NCBI RefSeq assembly: GCF_950295315.1 | Contig: NC_080172.1 | Location: 80,929,118-80,993,117 of the forward strand | Reading direction: 5' to 3' | Origin: Erinaceus europaeus | Lineage: Eukaryota; Chordata; Mammalia; Eulipotyphla; Erinaceidae | DNA: 64,000 nt | Part shown: positions 33,309 through 44,989 of the stretch, one piece after another | Numbering within the stretch: position 1 is the first letter of the stretch | Layout: each line of letters starts with the position of its first letter | Program-made: the position numbers and the translations under genes | The notes under the pieces: generated by a model | Database searches by the model: none | What the model saw: the letters and a program-made list of their open reading frames with translations, nothing else | What the model was told of the DNA's origin: nothing

Positions 33309-33971
33309 TGGGTTTGCTCTGGGTCCCCCGCTTCCCTGGCCATTGGTTGGTGGAGATCAGAGCGGTCCCCTGGGAGTCCTGGGGTGGCTCTGCATGTTGA
33401 GGGGTGACATGTGCAGAGAGGAGAGACTCATGCCAGACTTGTCCAGCTCCTGGAGAGGCCTCAGAAAGGGGCGACTCATTTATTGAGGGAGAAAACAAGC
33501 AGATATACCCATTGTCCAGGGAGAAGGTTGTGGTAATCATTAACCAAACACAATACATAATTGCATCTTGTCCTACAAACTATTTGATTACACTGGAAAG
33601 TTACCATACAAGGCTTGATCATGAATTGCCAATACATATTTCTCTGGGGGTAAATTACAGGCACTTTAGGGCAGGGTGGAAGGGAGCAGTTGAGCAAAAC
33701 TAGGATATTTGCTGCATTTTTCAAGTTTTCAAGCCATGCACAATACACAGTAACTCATGTCCTTTGTTTAAAGGGGGGAGGAGGGGCATGTGCAGAAAGG
33801 TAGCCCCCATCCTGAGAAGCCATCAACCATTAGTTCATGAGGCCGGGGGGGGGGGGGGGGAACCTGCCATTGTCACTACCTGAGAAGATGGAAAACCTGT
33901 GGTTGACCTGTTCAGACTCTCATGGAAACAATGGCCTGGACTTCCTGGACAGTGGACCCACTCCCGACACA
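33309..33971 (-). mobile_element. solo LTR 4, different ERV family
   Basis: A 663-bp element in minus orientation with TG...CA ends and a 6-bp TSD with one difference: cacatg at 33303-33308, cgcatg at 33972-33977. The difference is a CpG transition. An AATAAA signal (minus strand, 33479-33484) lies upstream of a GC-rich U5 at the left end. An 18-nt G run (about 33844-33861) sits in U3. It shares no obvious sequence with LTRs 1-3. The left TSD lies at the edge of a CA repeat, which weakens the TSD evidence. Confidence 0.75.
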
Positions 33972-33977
33972 CGCATG

Positions 33978-35259
33978 CTTGGTAAATGAATGCAGTTCTT
34001 TCACTGCTGAAAGGCATGGAAGAGTCAAGGAGAGTGCAATGGAGCAGGCATGCTTTATGCAAAATAAGTATGAAAACGTTATCTCAAGGTCGGGTTTCAT
34101 TTTCTAGTTTTTGTATCTTTTATGAAAAACTTCAGGACTAAAATAAGTAACCATGTTGCATTAGTGCCTTAGAGATCCAAATATTAATGTACAAAGCATG
34201 CCTTTATTGTTCACTCATGCAACTATTATTTAGCATTCATCCCAACCAGAATTGAACATGGATTAATATTAAGGTCTCATTGTGCACATAGCATTGTGTG
34301 AGGAATTTAAAAGGGGGTGGAAGTACTTGCTTTTATTTAATGTCTGTTCTTAGGAAGCTTACAGTTAAGATAAATGGCATTTAAAAAGACGTACATATCC
34401 ATACAAGTATTAGTGAGAGTTCTAAATGATAGCCTACAGGATGTGGGGGAAGAGAAGGATAAAACATCTGAAGTGTTCTCTGGGTGTTTTGTATTCTGAT
34501 GCCACTTTGAATTGATTTGAAGAACCAGAGAGAAGATGAGTGGGAATGGAAATGCTGAGAAGGAAATTAAATGTAAATTTCTTTAGTTGGAGGGCTTGAT
34601 GTTGAATTACTTTTGTGTTTTCTTGAGTCACTAGAACATAACGGATCAATAGATGCTTCAGAATCCTGTGAATTTTCCTCAAAATAAATCCATTGTTGAC
34701 CAAAGGCTACCCATCCTATTTCACCAACTTTGCTACCTCTTCACATGACTTTGTTTTCATTTCTCTCTCTTTTTCCTGAGGAGATATACTGTTCCTAATG
34801 TCCCTTATGGTGAACACCCAGATGGCATCACTAAATTGTTGAGTTTTTGTGCTCCTCCTGACTTCTTTATTTGGCTTCTGAAATCATTGTTGCATTTTAT
34901 CAACCTATAAAGAAGCATGTAAAATCTAACTAAAAGTTCACAAACTATAATTCCCAATATATCTTCCTGGTTCAATAGGCTAACTTCCCCATATTGCTAG
35001 AAATCATCTCATAATCTAAAGGAATTGGCACAACAGGGAAGATTTGCACACTCATATATATATAAAGTTAAATTGATTCTGTTGGGAATTCTGCTTAAAG
35101 ATACAAAGCGTTATTATTCAAACAACATATAAAAATACTTTTTCATTTGTTTATATTTGAAGTAGTAAAAAAAAGACTAAGAAAAAAGCCTCTGAATCAT
35201 TGAGTGAACATAAATAGTTCCTTTTATTAACGAGTAGAGAAATGAATTGGGCCAGCAAA
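33978..35259. other. 1.3-kb single-copy stretch
   Basis: No gene or repeat recognised. Confidence 0.4.
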
Positions 35260-35440
35260 ATAGCTCATTTGGATATTCACCAGCTTTGCCTTGTGAGAGA
35301 CCTAGTTTCAAGCTTGGCCCTACTATATTGAAGGAAGCATTGGTACTATGATACCCACCCCACACCCTTCTTTTCTTTATCTGAAAAAATCACTCTAGAG
35401 TAGTGAAGCCCTAAGAAGATGAGGGAAAGTGTACCAGGCA
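35260..35440 (+). mobile_element. old SINE, type 4
   Basis: The head 'gggccagcaaaatagctcat' is followed by 'ctagtttcaagcttggccc' (B-box-like) and a 'gtagtgaagccctaagaaga' end. A related copy lies at 43094-43270. Confidence 0.6.
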
Positions 35441-35750
35441 GTAGTGCACCTGGTTGAGCTCACATGATACAAAGTGCAAGAACCTGGGTTCTATCCCCTG
35501 TTCCCCACCTGCAGAGGAGATACTTCATGAGCAGTGGAGCAGGAATGCAAGTGTTTATATTTCTCTCCCCTTCCCTATCTCTACCTCCCCTCTCAAGTTC
35601 TCTCTGTCCTATCAAAATAAAATAGAAAAAGGAAAAAAATGGTCACTGGGAATCGTGGATTCATAGTGCTGGCACCAAGTCACAGTGATAAATTTGGTGG
35701 CAATTAAAAAAAGAGAAGGAGGAGGAGAAGAAAGAAATAGGGGAAGGAGA
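35430..35750 (+). mobile_element. SINE, type 2 head with long-form 3' end
   Basis: It starts 'accaggcagtagtgcacctg' and includes 'ttccccacctgcag', a CT-rich body, the linker and the 'ggattcatagtgctggcacc' extension. It ends in a purine-rich tail. Confidence 0.85.
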
Positions 35751-36779
35751 ATAAAACTATAAAAATAACTTGATTAAGCAAGCTTAAGAGACTCCATCAG
35801 GAAATGGAGTGAAACTTTTAAGGATAATTGATTCAACTGTTTAAACTTCAATTTTGTTCTATGCTATAAATTAAATTATTTTATATTTAATTTTTACTTC
35901 TTATTCTTCATGTCATAGGAATAACAAAACTGTCACTTCTGTCTCAGAACTATCTGTAAAATTAACATCCTTTTCATCCACAGTGACACTATCTTTGTTT
36001 GCTTAATATTTACTTGATAAATCCCCATCTAAACTACTTTTGTCCACTATGCAGACCCGACTTAAGTTCATATTCCACACCCTTGAAGAAGAGTTTCTAC
36101 TGTAGATTTTACTGAGTTTCCAATAACTCCCACCCTGTTCATATACTGATGTATATCTTAACTTCCAATGTGATAGTATTCAGATATGGACTTTGAAGAT
36201 GTAATTAAATTCATTTGAGATCATGAGGGTAGGGTCCTTATGATGGAACTAGTGCCATTAAGAAACACAAATGCTTTCCCCTCCCCACCCTCCACCTGCC
36301 CCATGTAATGACACAGCATGATGGTGTTGTTAGGTAGTCAGAACAAAAACTCTTTATCATTTGTTATGTTGGCACCCTGGATTGAGTGAAATTTCTAGTC
36401 ACCAGAACCACAAGAAAATAAATTTCTGTTGTTTGAGCTACTTTGGCATTTTGTGGGACACACAGTTATCTTCTTAAAACATATATTTATCATTGCTTCC
36501 TTAATAATGAGTTTTCATTTTGTCAGAATACAAATTTCTTGAAACTTCAGATCCTTTTTACCTTGTGGGGCATCAACTATGGTCTCACACCTTATGCTCC
36601 ATTCACACTGAATTTTCTACTGCTCTGTTACTACTCTAGAAATTTGCACATACTATATTGTTATTGCTGCCTTTTCTAGTGGATTGCCAAAGAAAACTAT
36701 TTCTTTTTAATGTGTGTCAAGTAATGAACCCTGGGACTTGCACATGTGCCATGTCACTGCTGGACTTTTTCTTTCTCTC
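35751..36779. other. 1-kb single-copy stretch
   Basis: AT-rich, nothing recognised. Confidence 0.4.
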
Positions 36780-37110
36780 ATTATTACTAGGGTTTTATCA
36801 TTCCTGGGTTGATTTTTTCACAGATAGAAAGGAAAAGACACTACAACAACAAAACTTCCTTCAATATGGTGGAGATCAGGCCCAAATTTATTTTGTGTGC
36901 ATGACAAAACAAGTACACTATCCTCGTGAGGTTTTGTTACTGTCTTTGAACTCATTTTAACTATTCTTTATTTTAAACAGAAGAAGAGAGAACAGAGAAG
37001 AAAGATACCCCAATTGTACCAACTATGTCTCAGCGTAACTGTCCATAGTATTCCTATGTGGTGCCAGGACTAGAAATCAGGTCCTAACACACATGTCGTG
37101 TGTGGTGAAC
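36780..37110 (-). mobile_element. two old SINE remnants (type 4-like)
   Basis: 36780-36935 and 36960-37110 each read on the minus strand as diverged type 4/5 SINEs ('ggtgccaggactagaaatca' marks the second). The ends are approximate. Confidence 0.45.
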
Positions 37111-37129
37111 TGTTCCCCATCCCTTAAAT

Positions 37130-37505
37130 TTTTTTTTTTCCATTAAGGTTATTGCTGCAGATTGGTGCCTATTTGAATCCACCATTTCTGGTGGCTATTT
37201 CCTTCCTTCTAGTAGAATCTAATAGAAATTACTTCTTTCCTTTCTCCCTCCCTTCCTCCCTTCCTCCCTCCCTTCCTCCCTCCCTCCCTCCCTTCCTTCC
37301 TTCCTTCCTTCCTTCCTTCCTTTCTGACTTATTTCCTTCTTTCTGGGTGAGAAATAGGGGAAGAGAGAAACAGAAAGGAGAGACAGTTGCAGTGCTGCTC
37401 CACTGTTTGTAAAGCCATCTCCTTGTGGGTAGGGACTGGGAGCTTGAACTTAGTTCCTTGTTCAAGGTAACTCCTGCATTGTACTAGGTAAGCCACCACT
37501 CGCCC
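37130..37505 (-). mobile_element. SINE with expanded pyrimidine tract
   Basis: A diverged minus-strand long-form SINE. The body between the linker and head is expanded into a (CCTT)n/(CCCT)n tract (about 37233-37322). The head is near 37440-37505. Confidence 0.75.
37233..37322 (+). repeat. (CCCTT/CCTT)n microsatellite
   Basis: Tandem TTCC units merge with TCCC units. The tract is polypyrimidine on this strand. Confidence 0.95.
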
Positions 37506-37822
37506 ATCTTTGAAAAGTTTCTTAAATATAATATGGTCGGAAAAGTCATGATGTACTTTTCTATGTAAAACTACATCATGATTTTTTTGACAACCCAACA
37601 TTATGTTCTTGAAGTAAAATATATAATCCTTTTATTTCCACTGTGTTCTATATTTTGTCTACACCTAAATTGTTGCAGGTGATCAACTGTAAAGGTTAAA
37701 TCATTACTGCCAGTGATCATAACTAGCTGTCCCATTGGACTGTGAAAACAGAAAACTGGCCATACTTACTATGTTTCCAAACTCCAGGAAAATTCCTAGT
37801 ATTTATTAGAAATGCTTTGAGA
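37506..37822. other. single-copy stretch
   Basis: Nothing recognised. Confidence 0.4.
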
Positions 37823-38008
37823 GGGGTGCTGACAGTGGCACACCTAGTTGAGCGCACATGCAATCATGCACAAGAATCTGGGTTCCAGCTTTGCCGCTTC
37901 CTGTGGGCAGTAGGGTCAAGCATCAAAAGTGGTGAAGCAAGTACTGCAAGTGTTTCTCCCCTGTTCTATCTTCTCTCCTCTTCTCAAGTTCCTTCTGCCC
38001 TATCAAAT

Positions 38009-38577
38009 CTTCTTCTTCTAGCGTTTGCCCTTCTTCCGTAGCCAGACAACAGCGTCAGGTTGAGCCTGATGTAAAGTTTCGAGACCTCCTTTGAATCTGG
38101 AGAGGTGGCAGTCGTTGACTATGTGGGTCATAGTCTGTCTGTAGCCGCAGGGGCAGTTCGGGTCGTCTCTCGCTCCCCAGCGATGGAACATAGTGGCGCA
38201 CCAGCCATGGCCTGTTTGATAGCGATTGAGGAGGGCCCAATCATAACGTGCTAGGTCAAAGCCGGGTTGCCTTCAGGGGTCTGTGATGAGGTGTTTGTTC
38301 TTTACCTCAGCTGACTGCCAACTGTGTTTCCAAGAGTCTGGAATAGAGAAGTTCAGTGTAGGCATAGGAGACCAGATTGGATGACGAGACGTCAAGCGTT
38401 GGACAGGGTGGACTCGAAGAGCAGGACCAACAGCTTGAAAGCTGTCAGGAGCTTGTTTCTGGCTTTGAAAGTGACTGGGATCCATGTGGATTCAGTCGGC
38501 TAGGAAGGATCGTCAGTTTCCCCAATGAATGGGTACTCACGGGATGCACCACGGGAAGGTCGATCAAATGCATCCCA
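38009..38577 (-). mobile_element. RTE-like non-LTR retrotransposon, 5'-truncated 3' end
   Basis: A 569-bp insertion into a SINE, with exact TSD 'cctatcaaat' at 37999-38008 and 38578-38587. On the minus strand it is coding to its end: the stop codon TAG (38018-38020) is followed only by (AAG)3 at 38009-38017. A nearly absent 3' UTR and a short tandem-repeat tail are features of RTE-clade elements, not of L1, which has a poly(A). Base composition is more GC-rich than its surroundings. It does not resemble BovB or L1 C-termini that I know. Confidence 0.85.
38018..38485 (-). pseudogene. C-terminal part of an RTE-like reverse transcriptase polyprotein
   Basis: One reading frame runs from 38485 to the stop at 38018 with a single in-frame TGA (38273-38275). 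It carries 'RQPGFDLARYDWALLNRYQ', then 'MFHRWGARDDPNCPCG', then 'TMTHIVNDC'. The last two give a CxC...H....C metal-binding-like motif common at the C-terminus of RTE- and Jockey-type proteins. Upstream (38577-38450) coding continues in another frame, so there is one frameshift. No reverse transcriptase active site is included. From memory the closest look-alikes are arthropod and other invertebrate elements; this needs a search. Confidence 0.82.
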
Positions 38578-39208
38578 CCTATCAAATAAAGAACAACAAT
38601 GACAAAAAAAAAAAAAAGGCTACTGGGAGCAGTAGATTCATAATGTAGACATAGGGCTCCAGTTATAACCTTGGTGGCAATAAAGTGTAAAAAGATAAAA
38701 ATATCCAACCATAGAATTTTTGATAAAAACAAGTTCTCAACTAACTTGATTATAATAATAATTATTTATTACCTTTTCAAACCCTAAGACTACAAGGAAC
38801 CTTCCCCATTCTATTTAAGACTTGTATTTCTCCCAATCCTGGAACCTCTGGGACTTTGCTTGTATTTCTTGATGCCTCTCCTTTCAACCGCTTACCCTGT
38901 TATACTGCCTCTGCTGACTTAACTAAATCAACACAACCAGTGTCACCACACCACATTATGTTGCCACTGCCTTTTTGCTTCAGAGTGTCAACCTCCCAAC
39001 CCCAATTTGGTGAGAATTTTCTTAATACCTACCTACTTTCACATTAGATGGTGCTAGATAACCTAGATCCTAGATACAGGGTAGGGCCTAGAGGACTGGG
39101 TACATATATATACATATCTGTAAGATAAGGGCTACTATATACCTCAAAGTAAATGAGCTTAATAGTCCTCTGTGATTAGATTTACAACTATTCCTCAGCA
39201 ATCTAGTA

Positions 39209-39677
39209 TGTCCAGAAATTGTGAGGAGCCTCACAAAGCACCCTGCATTCCTGATACTATGGACTATCTACATAATCGTTGTTTTGCCTGAAAGATCCCC
39301 ACCCATTCCATTCCTTTGATCTATCTTCTTTCTACCCTCCAGACCCTTCCTGCCTGGAGGGTAGTATTATTAATCCTACCAGTTAAAACCCTCACAACAG
39401 TTGCTAAGGAAGTTTCTACTTTCCCAGCCCCTTTTTGCCTTTCTCCACCCTTTTCCTAGCCATTTCCGTTTCTGAATTGCCACTTCCGGGTCTGCCTTTT
39501 AAAGGCCTTGTCTCTTTGATCAATAAAGATATTGCATTGCCTCGCACCACCTGTTTGGTTCCTGAGTCATCTCCCTTGCGTCGCTGAGTGAGTAGCAGCT
39601 CAGGCTGACTCTGGTTGTGTTCTCTCCAATCCAGAGAGTATGCGCCTGGGAAGAGGCACCCCCATGCTAGCCTGGCA
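39209..39677 (+). mobile_element. solo LTR 2 with exact 6-bp TSD
   Basis: A 469-bp TG...CA element flanked by exact 'ctagta' at 39203-39208 and 39678-39683. It has an AATAAA signal at 39522-39527 with a weak TATA-like 'ttttaaa' about 25 bp upstream. The U5 end shares a 'ttctctccaatccagagag' segment and the following 'gggaagaggcaccc'-like stretch with solo LTR 1, while U3 differs. It is inserted in an old L1 3' UTR. Confidence 0.9.
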
Positions 39678-40175
39678 CTAGTAAAAAGGCCTAAAGAACA
39701 TACCATAAATTTTCTATATACAGTTTCAGATATATATTGTGTAGGCTTAGGTACCTTCTAACCCCTACTTCATTTCCTTCAATCTATCTACTTGACTAAT
39801 TACACAAAAGAAAGTAAGACACATTATTTTAATCTCTACTGACAACATCAGCATTATTGTCACCACTTGATAATCTTTAGAAGAAACACTGTATACAATT
39901 AACAAATAAATATATACTGGCAAAAAATATTTATCAACTAAAGAACAATTCTTTTCTCTATGAAAACCTTTATTAAAATCACCAAACAAGTAAATGCAGT
40001 AAAACTCAAGGTTAACTTAGACCTTAGTAAAATCCTGGATGTTTTTCCTCTGTAACTTGAAGCTAGACTCCAGAAACCTAACATTGGTCAGTTTGGATAC
40101 AACAAATGACATTCAACACTTTAACAACTGGGAGAGAGCCTAAGCTTTTTAGAATAAAAAAAAAAAATTACTATA

Positions 40176-40503
40176 GGGAACCAGGTAGTGGAGCACCAAG
40201 TTAAGCGCCAGTAGTGTGAAGTGCAAGGACTTGCACAAGGATCTCAGCTCCCCGACTGGGATCTCAAGCCCCTGGCTCCCCACTTGCTAGGGGTGGGGGT
40301 TCACTTCACAAGCGGTGAAGCAGATTTGCAGGTGTCTATCTTCCTCTCTCTCTTTCTCTCTCTGTCTACCTCTCCCTTCCTTCTCAATTTCTCTCTGCCC
40401 TATTGAATTAAAAAAAAAAAAACTGGGAAAAATGGCTGCCAGGAACAGTGGATTCATAGTGCCTGCACCGAGCCCCATTGATAACCTGGAGACAAAAACC
40501 AAA
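40176..40503 (+). mobile_element. SINE type 1, long form
   Basis: The head is 'agggaaccaggtagtggagc'. An internal partial duplication of the 'gggatctcaagcccctggct' region is present. The body and the 'ggattcatagtgcctgcacc' extension follow. Confidence 0.88.
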
Positions 40504-41789
40504 AACAAGCATCTATAAAAGCTGGATATGGGCAAGAGACTGGTTCACTTAAGGATGGCCTTTTTGGTCACTGCCAGGCCATCCAATCACTTAGGGCCTT
40601 AGTCAGAGAATCCTAGGATTCCCACACAAATATGATGGGCCTAGACCTCTAACAGACCTCTGTTTCCACCATCACTGGTCACTTCCCTCAGGAAGTTTCA
40701 GTATAAGTCCTCTTGTGGGCTTCCTCAGGATCATGCCTTTACTATGAACTAGCAATGGTAAGGACCACACCACTCTCCAAAGGGAGACTGGGTCATCCTG
40801 CTCTGACATTTGAAGAAAAGTGGTCCTGAAATGAGTGAAGCCTAGAATGTTCCCAGCTTCAACCATGGACTGCAAACACAGACTGACAGGTACTTGGAGT
40901 TCATATAGGCTTCTGTGCTAAGTATGAATATATATGAGTCCTGGGTCAGATCAATGTGGTAAATAGCTAATTATATTTATATATTTCTTCATGTTTGGGA
41001 GATACTCTCTGTCCTTCTCCAGCTTTCTAGTCCTATTCTCAACTCTGACACTATCTTCCCAGACAATTGTTAGTACACTTCCATGTTAGCTATCAAGCTC
41101 CGGAAAAATTACCAAAGTCATGGGCCCCTAGGAGCATACCTAAAACAGGCTTCCTCAGTTCTTTTCACTCTGAGATCCCTCTCCCCATTTGTTGCATCCC
41201 TACTTTTTGATTCTGGTTTATTAAACATTGTGTCCTGCTTTATATCCTACTACCTTTTAGCCACCAAGTTGCAAATGCAACTATGATTTCATTCTGAACT
41301 CCCTGGGCAGATGACCTCACTAATGTGTCCTGGAACCTCACATCTCCAGAGCTCTACACCACTAAGGAAATAAATAGTCTGGGGGTATGAAACTACACAC
41401 CATTGCCCATGTTCAGTGGAGCAGCATTTGCAGAATCCATACCTTCCAACTTCTGCACCCCAAAAAGAATTTTGGTCCATACATTCAGAGGGATAAGTGT
41501 TAAGGGAACCACAGAGCTTTGGACTCCAATTCCCTCAGTACCCAGAGATACAAGAGGGGGGGAAAAAAAGAAGAAAAAGGAAGGACATTCGTAAATAATA
41601 GTTGTGACTTAGGAAGAGAAAGCAGGGCCATAGAAAAAAATATATAAAAATATAGATAGGTAGTTATAGAAATAATAGTCGACCTATATCTATGATCTTG
41701 AATGAACTACTGCAATTTCCAGTGGAGGGAAAGAGGACACAGAACTCTTGTGGTGGGAAAGATGTGGAATTATATTCCAATTATCTTAA

Positions 41790-41990
41790 TTTTTAAAATA
41801 TTTTTATTTATTATTGGGTAGAGAAAGAGAGAAGTTGAGAAGGGAGGAGGAGGTACAGAGGGAGAGAGATACCTGCAGCCCTCCTTCATCACTGGTGAAG
41901 TTTTCACCCTGCAGGTGGGGACCAGGGGTTGAACCCAGGTCCTTGCACACTGTAGCGTTTGTGAGTAACCAAGTGCACCACCTGGCCCCT
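41790..41990 (-). mobile_element. SINE type 2
   Basis: A minus-strand copy with the tail at the left, 'ccctgcaggtggggaccagg', and the head ending at 'gcaccacctggcccc'. A short TSD, 'ttatctta', lies on both sides. Confidence 0.9.
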
Positions 41991-42005
41991 TTATCTTATA
42001 TAATG

Positions 42006-43093
42006 TTGTAAATCAATACTAAATCACTAATAATACAGAATTAAAAAATAATATAGAATTAATAAAATAATTAAAAATAAAAGGAAGAAAAAATAGTGAT
42101 AAAAGTAAGAACAGCAATCTATTCACCAAAAACATCAGAATAAGTTCAGTCTTACCAGGAGTCCTAAAAAGTTTCTTTTATAAAAAAATATTTATTGGGT
42201 GGGGTTAATGGTTTATAGTAAATATAGTTGCTGGCACATATGTAAAATTTTTCAGTTTTCTGCAAATATTTTCACCCCCAGCCTAGGTCTTCCCCAATAA
42301 GTCAAAACAGTGACAAAGCACCCTGAGTACACTCAGCGAAGTTGAGATCAGGTGGCACCATCAACTCCCTTCTCCAGAACATATTTTTTTTCTAGAGAAA
42401 GTACTGTCAGGTAAAGGAGATTCTGTGTAAGCATAGGAAGCAATTAGTGAAATTATATCCTGGCATAAACATAGTGGATTGTGTAGTTAAGCCTGTGCTA
42501 ACAGAACATACTAAAACTCTACTGCCAGTGAGTCCTCAGACATGTCGTGTGTGTGTGTGTGTGTGTGTATTTTCATATATCTGAAACCCGAAATAGAGCT
42601 TGCCATCTAGACTTTTCCATTTTTTCTTTCATTTAAGAAATATTCCTGTTCAGATGAAATATCTGAAAGAAATATAGAGGGAAATCATATTACGACTAGT
42701 TAAACCATAGAACTAATGCTCAGTCATTCCCTATGTGGAATGCAATACACAGGAAAGAAAAGCCAATGTTTTTTTTAAAAAAATAGGATAACTGATATAA
42801 GGAAAAACAGGTAATTCACGATGCAGAAAAGAATTCTGTGGAAGCCAGTGGACAAGTGTTAGAGGATGTAAATGTGATTAAAGCATCTGCATTTTCTCCT
42901 CAGTGCTTATGGAAGTTAGGTTCCTACCTTCCTACAGAGACTGGGAAGTGGTGGCACTAGTTTCTTTGATGGTTATATTTCAAAGGGGTGGCATTCAAAT
43001 CTTTGAAAAAAATATTTGGGGGTTGTGAAACTGGTAGGAGTTTGGGAGGAGATTAGTATTTCAAAGGAAAAGAGAAAAAAATTTACAATGCAG
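42006..43093. other. stretch with an old L1 3' end and GT repeat
   Basis: 42185-42300 is a minus-strand old L1 3' terminus ('ttaatggtttatagtaaata'). (GT)n lies at 42546-42568. The rest is unassigned, with no gene. Confidence 0.45.
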
Positions 43094-43280
43094 GCCAGCA
43101 AGATATCTCATCTATATAGTACACTGCATGGTTCCATGTTCAAGTTTGGCCTCCACCTAAGTATAGGAAACTTCAGTGCTGTGGTATTTTCCCCTCTGTC
43201 TCTGTTTCTCTTTCTGTCTGTAGAAGTCATCTTGGAGTGGTGAAGCCCTGGTAATGATGAAATAAAGTAAAATAATAAAA
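43094..43280 (+). mobile_element. old SINE, type 4
   Basis: It reads 'aggccagcaagatatctcat', a diverged B-box region and 'gtggtgaagccctggtaatg', then an A/T-rich tail. It is the same family as 35260-35440. Confidence 0.65.
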
Positions 43281-44954
43281 TAATTGTTTTGAGAAAAGGG
43301 TGGTTGTAAGTAACCTTTGTAAATCAGTTCAGTGATAAGGCTATTTTGATCACCACTGTGCATGGTAAGTGCATAATAGGTAACTGTTTGATGGTGCTTT
43401 CATTCAAATCGCCATAGCACATCTGTATTTATTTCTTATCACTGCTAAACCAATTTTACACAAACATATAATATGACTCACTAATGAGAATATCAAGATG
43501 TTAGTAAGACTGATTCTTGCTGGAGTCTCCAGTGATCACTTCTTTGTCTTTTCTAAATTCTAGAGACCATGCATATTTCTTGACCTCTGACTGTATCTTC
43601 CATTTTCAAAGAGACTGTTGGCTTTACACTATGTAACATGACCTCTCCTATCATCACATCTCCTCTGACTACCCTCTTTAGAAACTTATTAGATCCACTT
43701 AGATAAGCCAGGGTAACCCACAAATGTCAAGACTCTTAATTTCTGCAGTGTTCTTTTTTTGTTTTCTCAACGTATTCACAAAATTTGAAAATTTGCAAAT
43801 GGTCCTTTTTAGAAGACTATTTTGCTTCTTACCATTTTGTAACATGCTGTTCACTGTTGTAAGTTCAAGAGCATACTCCACATTTTCTTTCTACTCCATC
43901 CATAAATCCAGTACAGGGGCCTGAGAAATATGTGTGTATGTACACAAGCACACGTAACAGTGACTAACAAAGCTCATTCACCTGAACTGACACCTTATAT
44001 TAAGATGATACCTTATATTAAACTGACACTTTAAGTACATATATCTCTTACAATATACACCTGAGTTTGAACCTAAGGTTCCAGGCAGTACAGGGACAGC
44101 CTACACTCTCCTTAGATGTACTAGTGTATCCAATAATCATACCTATGTAAATGTGTTTCTGGTGATGATACTGGTTTTGCTTGCAAATTCCCATGTAATG
44201 CTGAGTCCTCTGGTTTGAAGATTTTAATTTCCCTATATAATGATCTTGGTGATTTTAAACATTTCCTGTTGCTTATTAAACTGCCTGCCTAATTCAGCTC
44301 CAAATAACAGATTTAAGTAAGCAAGTGAACATTTAGCTCCTACTATTTAACATCTACTATAATTTTAAAATCTACTTTCAATTAAGTAACCTTGCAATTC
44401 TAGAAAGTGGTTGTATTCTAAATAAGTGTTGAAATGCCAATAGAATACAAGTCCACTTTATGCCTGGCAGAAACTATATAGCTTTCATGTGGCTTAGCAT
44501 GGAAAAGCTCATTCAAAAGTGCAACTGACAATACTGGTATAGTGCAGCATTTAATGCTTGTCCTTATGTATCTCCCTGTGATACCAAGGCAATCTCCCAT
44601 AATCAAAGGAAATGAAAAGATCTAGAGTAAAGTATTTGCTCAATCTAAATATATACAATTGACATTTTCAAGAAAATGTGCAAAAGGAATGTACTGATTT
44701 AGGAAATGAAGATTATTTGTGTGATTTTGGAAGCAGGATAGCTTTTGAGAATATGGCAATAATCTCTTTTATGTGTCAAAACTCTGTATAGATGGAAACT
44801 GTATTCCAGAGAGAAGGATAATCTTTAAAGCACTATCCATTTTAGTATGAATTTTATTTTTAGGGATTTAGTTTAGTAATATTCAGCCATTATAAAAGAG
44901 TCAACTCTGAGTTTCATAGAAAATTTGCTTTATACTTGAAAGTAAATTTAACTT
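43281..44954. other. 1.7-kb single-copy stretch
   Basis: Nothing recognised. A small direct repeat of 'accttatatta' occurs near 44000-44030. Confidence 0.4.
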
Positions 44955-44989
44955 GAAATTGGAGCAGGAAAAAAAAAAGAAAATTCAGG

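Larger units (their letters stand above)
37823..38690 (+). mobile_element. SINE interrupted by an RTE-like insertion
   Basis: The left part (37823-38008) is head and body ('gacagtggcacacctagttg', then 'ctctcctcttctcaag') up to the usual 'ctatcaaat'. The right part (38578-38690) resumes with the same 'cctatcaaat', then the linker and long-form extension. The duplicated 10 bp is the target site of the element between them. Confidence 0.9.
38756..42005 (+). mobile_element. old L1 3' UTR (type B), interrupted by an LTR and two SINEs
   Basis: Blocks of the long type B 3' UTR occur in order: 38770-39202, then 39684-40170 after solo LTR 2, then 40520-41785 after a SINE. Markers include 'tcccaatcctggaacc' (compare 7975), 'gatgggcctagacctc' (compare 52260, minus strand) and the 'cccatgttcagtggag' block at 41410. 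It is clearly older than the insertions inside it. The 3' terminus lies close to the SINE at 41790. Confidence 0.78.

Noticed and set aside
33835..34107. Opposite-strand ORFs of 61-75 codons near the G run
   Set aside because: They straddle the edge of solo LTR 4 and show no motif.
38055..38240. 61-codon minus-strand ORF with ATG inside the RTE-like fragment
   Set aside because: It is out of frame with the frame that carries the conserved motifs and ends at the element's stop.
38756..42005. Host gene exons in the moderately GC-rich stretches
   Set aside because: The blocks align in order with the type B L1 3' UTR seen elsewhere in the window.
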